Assembly: GCF_030116705.1 (NCBI RefSeq)
Contig: NZ_JAOTIK010000001.1
Coordinates: 2,189,001 to 2,253,000, forward strand
Length of the DNA: 64,000 nucleotides
Direction of reading: 5' to 3'
From: Streptomyces sp. ML-6
Lineage (GTDB): Bacteria; Actinomycetota; Actinomycetes; Streptomycetales; Streptomycetaceae
Below the pieces are notes generated by a model. The model did not search any database. It was not told where the DNA came from and worked only from the letters and a program-made list of their open reading frames with translations. Numbering within the stretch: position 1 is the first letter of the stretch; the number at the start of each line of letters is the position of its first letter. Below are positions 38,010 through 49,422 of this stretch, piece after piece. The translations under genes and the position numbers were made by a program.

Positions 38010-38317
38010 GGTGTTCTCCCGTTCATGGTGCGAAGTGAGGTCTGGGGCGACCTGGGTTCAGTCCGGTGGGCGGCGGGTGGTCGGACCCGCCGCGCTCTCA
38101 CTCGTAGATCTGGAAGAACGAAGACATGGCGGCACCGTACCCCGGCCCGCTCCGTCGTCGCACCCGTTTTTCGCCCGGTCGGACGCAGGCTCGGACGCGG
38201 GTGCGGGCGTGAGCCCAGGCACGGACGTGAGCCCAGGCGCGGAGGCGGGTGCGGGCGCGCCGAAGCCCCGGCTCCGCGCGGGAACCGGGGCTTCGTACGT
38301 GGTGCGTGTGCGGTGGA
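38010..38317. other. 308-bp intergenic region
   Basis: It contains a possible 9-codon minus-strand reading frame (38098-38127), a repeated GTGAGCCCAGGC word (38210-38245) and the glyS terminator. No larger gene seen. Confidence 0.4.
38261..38295 (-). terminator. glyS terminator
   Basis: CGAAGCCCCGG and CCGGGGCTTCG, 11-bp perfect arms with a 13-nt loop, 23 nt beyond the glyS stop. Confidence 0.85.
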
Positions 38318-39700
<1,383 letters not shown>

Positions 39701-39884
39701 GGTGCTCTCTTCATTACGACGACGAAAACGGACAAGGGTGACGCGAAGCGCCTCGGTGGGGGGTGGTGTTCGGGAGGCGGTGGGCGAATACCTCAGATTA
39801 CCGGCGGGCCCGCCCCTCCGATCAAATCGGTACCGGCACGGCCGGTCACCACGTCCGGTCACATGGTCATCTCATCGGGCTTGT

Positions 39885-39921
39885 TGACAATCGTTTCCAG
39901 TTTTGTTGAAAATGACTGTCA
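39885..39921 (+). promoter_or_regulatory. Two Zur-box-like sites before znuA
   Basis: TGACAATCGTTTCCA (39885-39899) and TGAAAATGACTGTCA (39907-39921) both resemble the actinobacterial Zur box (TGaaAATGATTTTCA type, from memory). The second overlaps the alternative start codons of the zinc-binding protein gene. A zur gene follows the operon. Confidence 0.75.
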
Positions 39922-40904
39922 TGAACGTAAGCCGCCTCATACCCACCGCCGCCGTCGCCGGAGCGGTCGTCCTCGGGCTCACGGCCCTCACCGCCTGCTC
40001 CTCCTCGGACGCCGCGGACCGCAAGAACGGCGACAAACTGGACGTGGTGGCCTCGTTCTACCCGATGCAGTTCCTGGCCGAGCGCATAGGCGGCGACCAC
40101 GTCTCCGTCACCACGCTGACCAAGCCGGGCGTCGAACCGCACGACCTGGAGCTCAGCCCGCGGCAGATCGGCGGACTCACCGACGCCGACTACATCCTGT
40201 ACCTCAAGGGCATCCAGCCCGCCGTGGACGACGCCATCGAGCAGGCCGGGGCGAAGGACGCCGTCGACGCAGCGAAGCTCACCACGCCGGAGAAGCACGG
40301 CACCGGGGCCGACGCCGACGGTCACGACCACGAGCACGGCGCCGAGGGCGACGACCACGGTCACGAACACGGCGACGAACACGGGGGCGATCCCCACATC
40401 TGGCTGGACCCGGTGAAGTACGCCGAGGTCGCCGAGGGCGTCGGCAAGTCCCTGGAGAAGGCCGACCCGGACCACGCCGCGGACTACCGCAAGAACACCC
40501 GGGCCCTGGTCACCGAGCTCGACGGCCTGGACAAGGCGTTCGAGGACGGGCTGCGGAACACCGCCACCAAGACCTTCATCACCACCCACTCCGCCTTCGG
40601 CCACCTCGCCGAGCGCTACGGCCTCGTCCAGGAGGGCATCGCCGGCGTCGACCCCGAGGCCGAGCCCAGCCCCGCCCGGATCGACGAGATCCACACCATC
40701 GCGAAGAAGGACAAGGCCACCACCGTGTTCTTCGAGACGCTCGCCAGCGACCGGACCGCGAAGACCCTCGCCCGGGACACCGGCCTGAGGACCGACGTCC
40801 TGGACCCGCTCGAAGGAATCACGGACAAGTCCGCGGGCGACGACTACACCGAGGTCATGCGGGCCAACCTCGCGGCCCTGCAGAAGGCGCTCGGCGCGAA
40901 GTGA
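39921..40904 (+). CDS. znuA: Zinc ABC transporter substrate-binding lipoprotein
   Basis: A 327-residue cluster A-I binding protein. The lipoprotein signal ends in LTALTAC (lipobox; Cys at about residue 26). The mature part begins KLDVVASFYPMQFLAERIGG and has the metal His in GVEPHDLELSPR. A His/Asp/Glu-rich loop (HDHEHGAEGDDHGHEHGDEH) precedes DPHIWLDP, and ITTHSAFGHLAERYGL and FFETLASDRTAKTL follow. The His-rich loop points to zinc rather than manganese. ATG 39921 is used because the second Zur-like box covers 39907-39921; ATG 39912 in the same frame would add three residues. It is first gene of znuACB with zur after. Confidence 0.92.
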   Translation: MNVSRLIPTAAVAGAVVLGLTALTACSSSDAADRKNGDKLDVVASFYPMQFLAERIGGDHVSVTTLTKPGVEPHDLELSPRQIGGLTDADYILYLKGIQPAVDDAIEQAGAKDAVDAAKLTTPEKHGTGADADGHDHEHGAEGDDHGHEHGDEHGGDPHIWLDPVKYAEVAEGVGKSLEKADPDHAADYRKNTRALVTELDGLDKAFEDGLRNTATKTFITTHSAFGHLAERYGLVQEGIAGVDPEAEPSPARIDEIHTIAKKDKATTVFFETLASDRTAKTLARDTGLRTDVLDPLEGITDKSAGDDYTEVMRANLAALQKALGAK

Positions 40905-40942
40905 CCCCCCTAACTCCCGCCACAGCAGCATCGGAGGCGTCC

Positions 40943-41725
40943 ATGCCCGAGCCCGGAAGCACCACGTCCGACCCCGTGATAGCCCTGCGGGGCGCCACGG
41001 CCACGCTCGGCGCGCGCCCGGTGCTGCGCGGCATCGACCTGACCGTCCGCCGCGGCGAGGTCGTCGCCCTGCTCGGCGCCAACGGCTCGGGCAAGTCGAC
41101 CGCCGTGCGCTCCGCCATCGGCCAGGTCCCGCTCACCGGCGGCTCCGTCGAACTGTTCGGCACCCCGCTGCGCCGCTTCCGCTCCTGGGCGCGCGTGGGC
41201 TACGTGCCCCAGCGCACCACGGCGGCCGGCGGCGTCCCCGCCACGATCCACGAGGTCGTCTCCTCCGGGCGGCTGTCCCGGGCGCGGCTGGGCCTGCTCC
41301 GCAAGGCGGACCGGGCCGCCGTCGACCGGGCCATCGAGCTCGTCGGCCTCGCCGACCGGGCCAGGGACTCGGTGGGCGCGCTCTCCGGCGGACAGCACCA
41401 GCGGGTGCTGATCGCCCGTGCGCTGGCCGCCGAGCCGGAGCTGCTGATCATGGACGAGCCGATGGCCGGCGTCGACCTGGCCAGCCAGGAGATCCTCGCC
41501 TCGACCCTGCGCGAACAGGTCGCGGCCGGCGCCACGGTCCTGCTCGTCCTGCACGAGCTGGGCCCGCTGGAGCCGCTGATCGACCGCGCGGTCGTGCTGC
41601 GCGACGGCTGCGTGATGCACGACGGGCCGCCCCCGAAGGCGCTGGGCCAGCACGCCCTGCCCGGCCACGACCACGTACACCCCCACGCGGCCTCCGAGCC
41701 CGTCCGGACGGGACTGCTGAGCTGA
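40943..41725 (+). CDS. znuC: Zinc ABC transporter ATP-binding protein
   Basis: A 260-residue ATPase of a metal-chelate importer. Walker A GANGSGKST (about residues 46-54), Q-loop in VGYVPQRT, signature LSGGQHQRVLIARAL and Walker B LLIMDEPMAGVD are intact. The C-terminus has a His-rich stretch (HALPGHDHVHPHA), unusual for the subunit and possibly a zinc sensor or buffer. It starts 38 bp after znuA and ends 2 bp before the permease, so it is co-transcribed. Confidence 0.92.
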   Translation: MPEPGSTTSDPVIALRGATATLGARPVLRGIDLTVRRGEVVALLGANGSGKSTAVRSAIGQVPLTGGSVELFGTPLRRFRSWARVGYVPQRTTAAGGVPATIHEVVSSGRLSRARLGLLRKADRAAVDRAIELVGLADRARDSVGALSGGQHQRVLIARALAAEPELLIMDEPMAGVDLASQEILASTLREQVAAGATVLLVLHELGPLEPLIDRAVVLRDGCVMHDGPPPKALGQHALPGHDHVHPHAASEPVRTGLLS

Positions 41726-41727
41726 TC

Positions 41728-42642
41728 ATGGAATTCCTCGACCCTCCCTTCATGCAGCGGGCCCTGCTCGCCGCCGTACTGGTCGGCGTCATCGCCCCCT
41801 CCGTCGGCGTCTACCTCGTCCAGCGCCGCCAGGCCCTGATGGGCGACGGTATCGGGCACATCGCGATGACCGGTGTCGGCCTCGGCTTCCTGCTCTCCAC
41901 CAGCCCGGTGTGGATGGCCACGGCCGTCGCCGTCGCGGGCGCCGTGGTGATGGAGCTGATCCGCTGGTACGGGCGCACCCGCGGCGACATCGCGCTGGCC
42001 ATGCTGTTCTACGGCGGCATGGCGGGCGGCGTGCTGCTGATCAACCTCTCCGACACCGGCTCCAACGCCAACCTCACCTCGTACCTCTTCGGCTCCCTGG
42101 CCACCGTCTCCCCCGAGGACATCACCGCGATCTGCCTGCTGGCCGCCTTCGTGCTGCTGGTGACGCTGGGGCTGCGGCGGCAGCTGTTCGCGGTCAGCCA
42201 GGACGAGGAGTTCGCCCGGGTCACCGGGCTTCCGGTGCGCGCGCTGAACCTGCTGATCGCCGTCACCGCTGCGGTGACCGTCACCGTGGCGATGCGGGTC
42301 GTCGGGCTGCTGCTGGTCAGCGCGCTGATGGTGGTGCCGGTCGCGGCCGCCCAGCAGATCTCCCGGTCCTTCAAGGTGACGTTCGTGCTGTCGGTCGCCA
42401 TCGGTACGGCGGTGACCCTGGCCGGCACCGTGACCTCGTACTACCAGGACGTCCCGCCCGGCGCGACGATCGTGCTGCTGGCCATCGCGGTCTTCGTCGC
42501 CCTGACGGCGCTCGCGACCCCGCTGGCCAGGAGGCGCGCCCGTCTCGGCGACGCGGCGGCGCGGGAGTGCACCCTGGAGGTGTCGGCCGCGGAGGCACCG
42601 GGGTCCCGGCCCGCCACGGACGATCTCCGGGTCGGGCCCTGA
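41728..42642 (+). CDS. znuB: Zinc ABC transporter permease
   Basis: A 304-residue ABC-3-type permease with about eight to nine membrane segments. Family features include the N-terminal YLVQRRQALMGDGIGHIAMTGVGLGF, LTSYLFGSLATVSPEDI and the coupling segment DEEFARVTGLPVRALN. It should form the membrane pore for zinc delivered by the binding protein. The ATG follows the ATPase stop after 2 nt (TGATCATG). Confidence 0.92.
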   Translation: MEFLDPPFMQRALLAAVLVGVIAPSVGVYLVQRRQALMGDGIGHIAMTGVGLGFLLSTSPVWMATAVAVAGAVVMELIRWYGRTRGDIALAMLFYGGMAGGVLLINLSDTGSNANLTSYLFGSLATVSPEDITAICLLAAFVLLVTLGLRRQLFAVSQDEEFARVTGLPVRALNLLIAVTAAVTVTVAMRVVGLLLVSALMVVPVAAAQQISRSFKVTFVLSVAIGTAVTLAGTVTSYYQDVPPGATIVLLAIAVFVALTALATPLARRRARLGDAAARECTLEVSAAEAPGSRPATDDLRVGP

Positions 42643-42701
42643 GTCCCTGACGGGCTGGCACAATGGCCCGACACAGGTACGGGCGACACGAGGAGGCTGC
42701 T

Positions 42702-43136
42702 GTGGCGACGGCGCCGATCAGTGGAACGAACGCGGCCCCGGTACGTGGCCGGTCCACCCGGCAGCGGGCGGCGGTGGCGGCGGCGCTCGACGAGGTGGAC
42801 GAGTTCCGCAGCGCCCAGGAGCTGCACGACGTGCTCAAGCACCGCGGCGACTCCGTCGGGCTGACCACCGTCTACCGCACGCTCCAGTCCCTCGCCGACG
42901 CGGGCGAGGTGGACGTGCTGCGCACCACGGACGGCGAGTCCGTGTACCGCCGCTGCTCGACCGGGGACCACCACCACCATCTGGTGTGCCGGATGTGCGG
43001 CAAGGCCGTGGAGGTCGAGGGTCCCGCCGTGGAGCAGTGGGCGGAGACGATCGCCTCCCAGCACGGGTACGTGAACGTCGCGCACACCGTGGAGATCTTC
43101 GGTACGTGCGCGGAGTGCGCGGCCACGAAGGAGTGA
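42702..43136 (+). CDS. zur: Zinc-uptake regulator Zur (Fur family)
   Basis: A 144-residue Fur-family repressor. The winged helix covers about residues 15-85 (RSTRQRAAVAAAL, SVGLTTVYRTLQSLADAGEVD). The dimer domain carries the regulatory zinc ligands in TGDHHHHLVCRMCG and the structural site pair CRMCG and CAEC. GTG 42702 was chosen because AGGAGG (42691-42696) precedes it by 5 nt and the upstream extension to ATG 42663 looks non-coding. It represses zinc-uptake genes when zinc is replete; its likely boxes are at 39885-39921. Confidence 0.92.
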   Translation: MATAPISGTNAAPVRGRSTRQRAAVAAALDEVDEFRSAQELHDVLKHRGDSVGLTTVYRTLQSLADAGEVDVLRTTDGESVYRRCSTGDHHHHLVCRMCGKAVEVEGPAVEQWAETIASQHGYVNVAHTVEIFGTCAECAATKE

Positions 43137-43153
43137 CGGCGCGGACACCGCCG

Positions 43154-43184
43154 AGGAGCCCGGGGCGGCATGCCCCGGGCTCCT
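43154..43184. terminator. Bidirectional terminator between zur and uppS
   Basis: 13-bp perfect arms (AGGAGCCCGGGGC and GCCCCGGGCTCCT) with a 5-nt loop between convergent genes. Confidence 0.92.
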
Positions 43185-43191
43185 TCGCGTT

Positions 43192-44013
43192 TCACCCCGC
43201 GGGCTGCTGCGACGTCTCCACCGCGCCGCCGAAGCGGCGGTCGCGCCGGGCGTACTCCAGGCAGGCCCGCCACAGGTCGCGGCGGTCGAAGTCCGGCCAG
43301 AGCACGTCCTGGAAGACCATCTCGGCGTAGGCACTCTGCCAGATCAGGTAGTTGGAGGTGCGCTGCTCGCCGCTGGGGCGGACGAAGAGGTCGACGTCCG
43401 GCATGTCCGGGTAGTAGATGTACTTCGCGAAGGTCTTCTCGTTGACCTTGGACGGGTCCAGCTTCCCGGCCGCGACGTCCCGCGCGATGCGCTGCGCGGC
43501 GTCGGCGATCTCGGCCCGGCCGCCGTAGTTGACGCAGAAGTACAGCGTCATCCTGTCGTTGTCCCTGGTCTGCTCCTGGGCCACCTGGAGCTCCTGGACG
43601 ACGGACTTCCACAGCTTGGGCATGCGGCCCACCCAGCGGATGCGGATGCCCAGCTCGTCCATCTCGTCGCGGCGGCGGCGGATGACGTCCCGGTTGAAGT
43701 TCATCAGGAACTTCACCTCTTCCGGGGACCGCTTCCAGTTCTCGGTGGAGAACGCGTACAGCGAGAGGTTCTTGACCCCCATCTCGATGCAGCCCTTGAG
43801 GACGTCCATGACGACGCCCTCGCCGACCTTGTGGCCCTCGGTGCGCGGGAGGCCGCGCTCCTTGGCCCAGCGTCCGTTGCCGTCCATCACGACGGCGACG
43901 TGCCTGGGCACCAGCTCGCCGGGGATCTTCGGGGGCGTGGCACCGGACGGGTGCGGCTCCGGGGTCTTGTAGTCGCGCCGGTTACGGCCGCCGAGCATCC
44001 CGCGTACTGCCAT
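43192..44013 (-). CDS. uppS: cis-prenyltransferase (undecaprenyl diphosphate synthase type)
   Basis: A 273-residue isoprenyl transferase making long-chain polyprenyl diphosphate for peptidoglycan lipid carriers. Family regions are [20 protein letters not shown] (catalytic Asp), [37 protein letters not shown] and the C-terminal [20 protein letters not shown]. The product chain length is not readable, and actinobacteria have several paralogues (C50/C55). It lies 36 bp downstream of recO, probably one transcript. Confidence 0.93.
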   Translation of the reverse strand: MAVRGMLGGRNRRDYKTPEPHPSGATPPKIPGELVPRHVAVVMDGNGRWAKERGLPRTEGHKVGEGVVMDVLKGCIEMGVKNLSLYAFSTENWKRSPEEVKFLMNFNRDVIRRRRDEMDELGIRIRWVGRMPKLWKSVVQELQVAQEQTRDNDRMTLYFCVNYGGRAEIADAAQRIARDVAAGKLDPSKVNEKTFAKYIYYPDMPDVDLFVRPSGEQRTSNYLIWQSAYAEMVFQDVLWPDFDRRDLWRACLEYARRDRRFGGAVETSQQPAG

Positions 44014-44049
44014 GAAACTGTCTCGCTCCCTGTGCCTGATCTGCCTGTG

Positions 44050-44796
44050 TCACTTCTCTACGTACCGCAGTGAGCGCAGCCCGCGCTCCAGATGCCAGTG
44101 CAGATAGGCGGACACCAGTCCGCTCCCCTCCCTGACATGACGCGGCTCGCACGCGTCCGCCGTGTCCCAGTCGCCGCTGAGCAGGGCGCTCAGCAGGGTG
44201 ACGGCCTCAGCCGAGGGTACGACGCTGCCGGGCACCCGGCAGTCGGCGCATATGACGCCGCCCGCCGCGACGGAGAAGAACCGGTTGGGTCCGGGCATTC
44301 CGCACTTCGCGCAGTCCTCGAAACTGGGGGCGTAGCCGTTGACGGCGAGGGAGCGCAGCAGGAACGCGTCGAGGACGAGGTGCGGCTCGTGCTCGCCGCG
44401 GGCCAGGGTGCGCAGTCCGCCGACGAGCAGCAGGTACTGCTGGACCGCGGGTTCGCCCTCGTGGTCGGTGAACCGCTCGGCGGTCTCCAGCATCGCGGTG
44501 CCCGCGGTGTAGCGGGCGTAGTCGGTGACGATGCCGCCGCCGTACGGGGCGATCGTCTCGCTCTGGGTGCACAGCGGCAGGCCGCGGCCGATCAGTTCGC
44601 TGCCGCGGGCGAAGAACTGCACGTCGACGTGGGAGAAGGGTTCCAGCCGCGCCCCGAACTTGGACTTCGTGCGCCGCACCCCGCGGGCCACCGCCCGCAC
44701 CCGGCCGTGGCCGCGGGTCAGGATCGTGATGATCCGGTCGGCCTCGCCCAGCTTCTGCGTGCGCAGCACCACGCCGTCGTCCCGGAACAAGCTCAT
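44050..44796 (-). CDS. recO: DNA repair protein RecO
   Basis: A 248-residue mediator loading RecA with RecR. The N-terminal OB fold has VLRTQKLGEADRIITILTRGHGRVRAVARG, followed by a helical domain and a zinc site (CAKCGMPG and CADC). Length is normal. GACAAT at 44803-44808 is 6 nt before ATG 44796, the leaderless arrangement also seen at dusB and era. Confidence 0.94.
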   Translation of the reverse strand: MSLFRDDGVVLRTQKLGEADRIITILTRGHGRVRAVARGVRRTKSKFGARLEPFSHVDVQFFARGSELIGRGLPLCTQSETIAPYGGGIVTDYARYTAGTAMLETAERFTDHEGEPAVQQYLLLVGGLRTLARGEHEPHLVLDAFLLRSLAVNGYAPSFEDCAKCGMPGPNRFFSVAAGGVICADCRVPGSVVPSAEAVTLLSALLSGDWDTADACEPRHVREGSGLVSAYLHWHLERGLRSLRYVEK

Positions 44797-44802
44797 GGGT
44801 CC

Positions 44803-44808
44803 ATTGTC
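44803..44808 (-). promoter_or_regulatory. -10 element of leaderless recO promoter
   Basis: GACAAT, 6 nt, ATG on the minus strand; no Shine-Dalgarno. Confidence 0.5.
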
Positions 44809-44873
44809 CGGTACGGAAACGGTTCTCCGGCCCGTCCTCCGCCCGGCCGGGGAGGCCGGGGGCGGGCGGGGCC

Positions 44874-45545
44874 TCAGGAGGGGGTGCGGGCCGCCTCGGC
44901 GAGGAGCCGGGCGGTGTCCTCGGCGCCGATCCGCAGCGCGCCGCCGATCGTGGTCAGCACCTCGCGCTCGGCCGGTCCGTAGGGGCCGTCGGCGAGCGCG
45001 ACCCGGGCGGCCTGCAGCAGGATCGATTCGCGTCCGGCGGCGGCCAGGTGCGGGGCGAGGGGGCCCAGTGCCTCGTGCAGTTCGATGACGAGGGCCGCTC
45101 CGCACGCCTCGGCCGTGGGGTCGAGGGCGGGGCCGATGTCGGCGGCGAGGACCTCGACGACGGTGCGCAGCTGCTCCTCGGTGCAGTCCTCGAATCCGGC
45201 GCCGCGCACGATGGCCGCCGCCGTCTCCAGGACCGGGCGGGAGGTGGCGCCGCCGGCCGTGAGGACGCCGAGCACGGCGGTGTGGACGGCTTCCCTGAGC
45301 ATGGTGGAGAGCCGGGTGGTGGTGGGGTGGTCGAGGGCGTCGGTGCCGAAGCGGTCCCGGCAGGCGGCGCATTCGACGACGGGGCCCACGGTGCCGCGCC
45401 GCAGCACCGGTACGCCGAGGACCGCGAAGCGGCGCCGGCCGACGACCCGGCGGTAGTTGCGGTCGCCACCGCAGCCGGGGCAGAAGAACTCGCCGTCGCC
45501 CACGGGGTCCCAGGCCGTGCGGATGCCGCAGATGCGCAGCTTCAT
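44874..45545 (-). CDS. TerB-domain protein with zinc ribbon
   Basis: A 223-residue protein. The N-terminus is a zinc ribbon with CPGCGGD and CAACRDRFG (about residues 22-63), and the rest is a helical TerB/tellurite-resistance-like domain with the acidic cluster (SILLQAARVALADGPYG near the end). In Streptomyces such proteins are conserved beside recO; the molecular role is not known, and metal sensing is proposed for TerB folds. ATG 45543-45545 is used; an upstream in-frame start would add about 16 or more residues. Confidence 0.8.
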   Translation of the reverse strand: MKLRICGIRTAWDPVGDGEFFCPGCGGDRNYRRVVGRRRFAVLGVPVLRRGTVGPVVECAACRDRFGTDALDHPTTTRLSTMLREAVHTAVLGVLTAGGATSRPVLETAAAIVRGAGFEDCTEEQLRTVVEVLAADIGPALDPTAEACGAALVIELHEALGPLAPHLAAAGRESILLQAARVALADGPYGPAEREVLTTIGGALRIGAEDTARLLAEAARTPS

Positions 45546-45712
45546 GGCACGTCGTCCCAGGGCTGACCGCACGTCGAACACCTCCGTAACTCCCCCGTGG
45601 CCCCATGGGCACGGGAGGTGCCCCCTCCGGCAACATTGCCGCGTGAACGTGATGTTAACCACAGTCATGATGTGGCGTCAGTACCCCGATCACGACAACC
45701 GCCCGGAGATGG

Positions 45713-45751
45713 CCGAACCCCGCCCACCGGACACGGGTGGACGGGGTTCGG
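45713..45751 (-). terminator. leuA terminator
   Basis: CCGAACCCCG pairs with CGGGGTTCGG (10 bp), then CCACC with GGTGG across one mismatch. It starts 34 nt beyond the leuA stop. Confidence 0.85.
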
Positions 45752-45784
45752 GCCGGGCGGCTCACCGCCGCCGGAGGAACCGGC

Positions 45785-47842
<2,058 letters not shown>

Positions 47843-47866
47843 TTACGCGGTGTCACAGTCGAACGT

Positions 47867-48943
47867 ATGCCGACTCAGACTCAGCACGGGTTCCACCCCG
47901 TCTTCTGCACCATCGTTCCGCCCCACCTCCTCGACAAGCTGTCCCAGTCCGACAACCCCGATCTCGCCAATCCCGCCCGGCGCACCCTGGAGGCCGACGC
48001 GGCCCGCCGCACCCGGCGCCAGATGGCCACGGTCGTCACCGTGCCCGCCTCCCCCGCGGCCGAGCGCGAGGTCTCCGACAAGCCCGACCGCACGCTCTAC
48101 GACTGCCGCAACAGCACCCGGCTGCCCGGCACCAAGGTCCGCGGCGAGGGCGAGGACCCGACGCAGGACGCCAGCGTCAACCGCGCGTACGCGGGCCTCG
48201 GCTCCACCTTCGAGCTGCTGCTCAAGGCGTACGGCCGCCGTTCGATCGACGGCAACGGGCTGCCGCTGATCGGTTCCGTGCACTACGACGAGAAGTACAA
48301 CAACGCCTTCTTCGACGGCGAGCAGATGGTCTTCGGCGACGGGGACGGCGAGATCTTCGTGGACTTCACCGTCGCCATCGACGTGATCGCCCACGAACTG
48401 ACCCACGGCCTGACCCAGTACACCGCCAACCTGAGCTACTACGGCCAGCCCGGCGCGCTCAACGAGTCGATGTCCGACGTCTTCGGTTCCCTGGTCAAGC
48501 AGTACACGCTGGGCCAGACCGCCGACCGGGCCGACTGGTTGATCGGCGCCGGGCTGCTGGCGCCGGACGTCCAGGGCGTCGCCCTGCGCTCGATGAAGGC
48601 GCCGGGCACCGCGTACGACGACGACGTGCTCGGCAAGGACCCGCAGCCGGCGTCGATGGAGGACTACATCCACACCGGCGACGACAACGGCGGGGTGCAC
48701 CTCAACTCCGGCATCCCGAACCGCGCGTTCTACTTGCTGGCGACGGCGCTCGGCGGCAATGCGTGGGAACGCGCCGGGCAGCTCTGGTTCGATGTGCTCA
48801 CAGGTGGTCAACTGGCCGTGGACGCGGACTTCGCGGACTTCGCCCGGCTGACGGTCGCCGCGGCCCGCAGCCGCTTCGGGGAGGGCGACGAGACCGAGGC
48901 CGTCCTGAAGGCGTGGTCGGAGGTGGGCGTCCCGACCGCGTAG
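47867..48943 (+). CDS. M4-family (protealysin-like) metallopeptidase
   Basis: A 358-residue thermolysin-fold zinc protease. The zinc site is HELTH (about residues 168-172) with the third ligand Glu in NESMSDVFG (about 192). The catalytic-groove His appears in HLNSGIPNRAFY. The N-terminal 60 or so residues, with a PPHLLDKL motif, form the short protealysin-type propeptide, and no signal peptide is present, so it is likely intracellular or exported non-classically. The gene 48 bp downstream is an emfourin inhibitor. Start ATG 47867. Confidence 0.92.
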   Translation: MPTQTQHGFHPVFCTIVPPHLLDKLSQSDNPDLANPARRTLEADAARRTRRQMATVVTVPASPAAEREVSDKPDRTLYDCRNSTRLPGTKVRGEGEDPTQDASVNRAYAGLGSTFELLLKAYGRRSIDGNGLPLIGSVHYDEKYNNAFFDGEQMVFGDGDGEIFVDFTVAIDVIAHELTHGLTQYTANLSYYGQPGALNESMSDVFGSLVKQYTLGQTADRADWLIGAGLLAPDVQGVALRSMKAPGTAYDDDVLGKDPQPASMEDYIHTGDDNGGVHLNSGIPNRAFYLLATALGGNAWERAGQLWFDVLTGGQLAVDADFADFARLTVAAARSRFGEGDETEAVLKAWSEVGVPTA

Positions 48944-48990
48944 GGCGATCCGGCCCGCGCGGCCCCGCCCGGCGACGGAGGACACAGCAC

Positions 48991-49257
48991 ATGCGGATTC
49001 AGGTGAGCAGGACCGGCGGTTTCACCGGTGTCGCGCGGCGGCGCGAGGTCGACACCGCCGGACTGTCCGATGCGCCGGAGTGGGAGGCGCTGGCCGAGTC
49101 GGCCCTCGCCTCGGGCCACGAGACCCCGCCCGAGGGCGTGCCGGACGGCTTCCGGTACCGGATCACGGTCGGCGACCGGACGGTCCACTGCGCGGACCCG
49201 AAGCTGACCGACGCGCAGCGGGCGCTGGTCTCCCGCGTGCTGAAGGAGGGCGCGTGA
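48991..49257 (+). CDS. Emfourin-type inhibitor of protealysin-like protease
   Basis: An 88-residue protein beginning MRIQVSRTGGFTGVARRREV, with FRYRITVGDRTVHCADPKL near the end. This matches the emfourin family, slow tight-binding inhibitors encoded next to protealysin-like M4 enzymes (established for Serratia). GACGGAGGACA about 8-15 nt before the ATG serves as the ribosome binding site. Co-location with the M4 protease supports a protease-inhibitor pair in one operon. Confidence 0.88.
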   Translation: MRIQVSRTGGFTGVARRREVDTAGLSDAPEWEALAESALASGHETPPEGVPDGFRYRITVGDRTVHCADPKLTDAQRALVSRVLKEGA

Positions 49258-49258
49258 G

Positions 49259-49321
49259 GCCGGTTCCTCCCGGCGGCACGGGGCCGCTTCCTCCCGGCGG
49301 CACGGGGTCGGCTCCTCCCGG
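49259..49321. repeat. 24-bp tandem repeat after emfourin gene
   Basis: Two and a half copies of a unit containing TTCCTCCCGGCGGCACGGGG, immediately after the emfourin stop and before the convergent era gene. Confidence 0.8.
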
Positions 49322-49422
49322 CTGACGCCGTCGGGCCGGGCCGGGCGGGAGCGGCGACGCCCGCCCCGTCCGGCCCGGCCCGACGGCTCCGCGGCCCGAC
49401 GAGGACCGCACGGCTCTGCGGC

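Noticed and set aside
42663..42701. ATG 42663 as the zur start
   Set aside because: It lacks a ribosome binding site and adds an unconserved tail; GTG 42702 has AGGAGG at the right distance.
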